Source: JAICKM01 sp035693165
GTDB lineage: Bacteria; Chloroflexota; Chloroflexia; QHBQ01; JAICKM01
Reading direction: 5' to 3'
NCBI GenBank assembly: GCA_035693165.1
Contig: DASSGZ010000610.1
Location: forward strand, 1 to 25,453
DNA length: 25,453 nucleotides
Part shown: piece by piece, positions 24,689-25,453 of the stretch
Position numbering within the stretch: position 1 is the stretch's first letter
Layout: every line of letters starts with the position of its first letter
The notes under the pieces: generated by a model
Told to the model about the DNA's origin: nothing
Seen by the model: only the letters and a program-made list of their open reading frames with translations
The model's database searches: none
Made by a program: the position numbers and the translations under genes

Positions 24689-25453
24689 CCGATGCCGGCC
24701 AAGCCCAGCAGCAACCCTGGCGCCTCCCCGCCGCCCGGCACGCCACACGGCCAGGGCCGTTGCGCCGCGACCACCGCATCGAGCGCCGCGTGCCCTGCTT
24801 CCGCCGCCAGGCGGCGCCAGGCAGCCTCGCCCAACACGTCGGCGGCGACCAGCAGCACGTCGGAGTTCCCGGCCTGTCCATGGCACAGCGAATAGTTGGC
24901 GGTCGCCGCGGTGCGTTGCGCTGCCAGGGCCCGCGCCGTCGTGTGCAGCGCGGCCACGGCTTCCTGTCGATGGTGGGGGTCGCCGGTCAGCGCCCAGGCG
25001 CGCAGCCGGGCCAGCGCCCCGCCCGGTGCGCCATGGCACCAGGCCAGGGCCGCCGGCCAGCCGGGGCGCACGCGGGCCTGGTCACGCATGGGCGGCCCAT
25101 CCGCTGCCGCCGCCGCGCCGCCCGCGCCCTGCGGCAACGCCGCTGCCGTATCTTGTTCGCCCGCGCCGGCCGGACCATCGGTGGGCTGGGAGCCGGCTGG
25201 CAGCAGGCGAAAATCAGGCCAGTTGCCCGCCTGGGCATCGAACCACTGCCGCTCATAGGCAAAGGCCGCGGCGGCAGCGGCGCGGTAACGGCTGACATCG
25301 CTGACCCGCCACAGTTCGAGCAAGGCCCAGGCGCAACCGGCGGCTCCGTGGGCAAAGCCGGTCAGGGGATAAGCCGCCGGCATCCCGGCCGGCGGGGGCC
25401 AGGTCGCGTCCCCGGCGGCCCTGGCTCCGGCCACCAAGGCGTCGCCCAGATCC
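24616..25453 (-). CDS. lanM: LanM-type lanthionine synthetase, C-terminal cyclase domain (5' end outside window)
   Basis: Only the C-terminal ~279 residues are present, and the frame is open through the right edge (the last codons read DLGDALVAGARAAGD). The segment is the LanC-like cyclase. The zinc ligands are visible: Cys in AWCHGAPGG (codon 25036-25038), and Cys-His in YSLCHGQAGN (24883-24885, 24880-24882). The ending PGLLLGLAGIGYWLVRLATP, then IPSMLLPS, is the typical C-terminus of class II LanM enzymes. LanM dehydrates Ser/Thr in a precursor peptide and cyclises them with Cys to make lanthipeptides. A GAPAGM/Ala-rich insert near 25,090-25,180 is longer than usual. No precursor gene is seen in this window, so it would lie to the right. 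A stand-alone LanC-like protein is possible, but the C-terminal pattern favours LanM. It overlaps the STAND gene tail to tail by 73 bp. Confidence 0.85.
   Translation of the reverse strand, partial: DLGDALVAGARAAGDATWPPPAGMPAAYPLTGFAHGAAGCAWALLELWRVSDVSRYRAAAAAAFAYERQWFDAQAGNWPDFRLLPAGSQPTDGPAGAGEQDTAAALPQGAGGAAAAADGPPMRDQARVRPGWPAALAWCHGAPGGALARLRAWALTGDPHHRQEAVAALHTTARALAAQRTAATANYSLCHGQAGNSDVLLVAADVLGEAAWRRLAAEAGHAALDAVVAAQRPWPCGVPGGGEAPGLLLGLAGIGYWLVRLATPATIPSMLLPSVAAP

Noticed and set aside
1..25453. CRISPR arrays, tRNA, rRNA, insertion sequences or integrase genes
   Set aside because: Looked for regularly spaced repeats, cloverleaf-like sequences and transposase motifs; none were found.

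Overview
This is a GC-rich bacterial chromosomal window, very probably from a Chloroflexota (Chloroflexi) bacterium of the Roseiflexus/Kouleothrix/Herpetosiphon kind. That placement is an inference from gene content and style: an XRE-STAND-TPR regulator, a LanM-type lanthionine synthetase, a tandem glucosaminidase-like lysozyme, gpD/gpV-type tail genes and an HxlR regulator with an SCP2-like tail. No rRNA, tRNA, CRISPR array, transposase or integrase was seen.

Layout. (1) 1-2288: a divergent pair, an MFS DHA2-type drug exporter (cut by the left edge) and an HxlR-SCP2 regulator, separated by a short AT-rich region holding a 14-bp direct repeat. (2) 2301-15862: a 13.5-kb rhamnoside-utilisation-like locus. 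The leftward arm carries a DeoR-family regulator, an AraA-like sugar isomerase and a GH106-like glycosidase of 1344 aa. The rightward arm carries a lipoprotein sugar-binding protein, two ABC permeases and a GH78-like alpha-L-rhamnosidase. The arms leave a common control region (8803-9329) with two back-to-back extended -10 promoters, small dyads and a ~370-nt structured leader. Neither glycosidase has a signal peptide, so the picture is import of a rhamnose-containing oligosaccharide, intracellular trimming by two rhamnosidase types, and isomerisation of the released sugar. The ABC ATPase and the later catabolic enzymes (kinase, aldolase) are not in the window. (3) 15897-19533: a DinB-fold protein, a cytosolic tandem lysozyme-like protein, a dyad-rich gap and peptidase T. 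(4) 19666-21216: an orphan pair related to phage or contractile-injection-system tail parts. It consists of an apparently intact gpD-like hub protein and a broken gpV-like spike gene whose frame changes after about 55 recognisable residues. (5) 21217-21862: a 646-bp regulatory region with a good sigma-70 promoter and a nested dyad just before the next start. (6) 21863-25453: a 941-aa XRE-NB-ARC-TPR protein whose 3' end overlaps, tail to tail by 73 bp, the 3' end of a lanM-like gene that runs off the right edge.

The most interesting parts are the rhamnoside locus with an AraA-like isomerase where a rhamnose isomerase would be expected, its structured leader and divergent promoters, the decaying tail-module remnant next to a tandem lysozyme, and the STAND/LanM convergent overlap that marks the edge of a possible lanthipeptide cluster.
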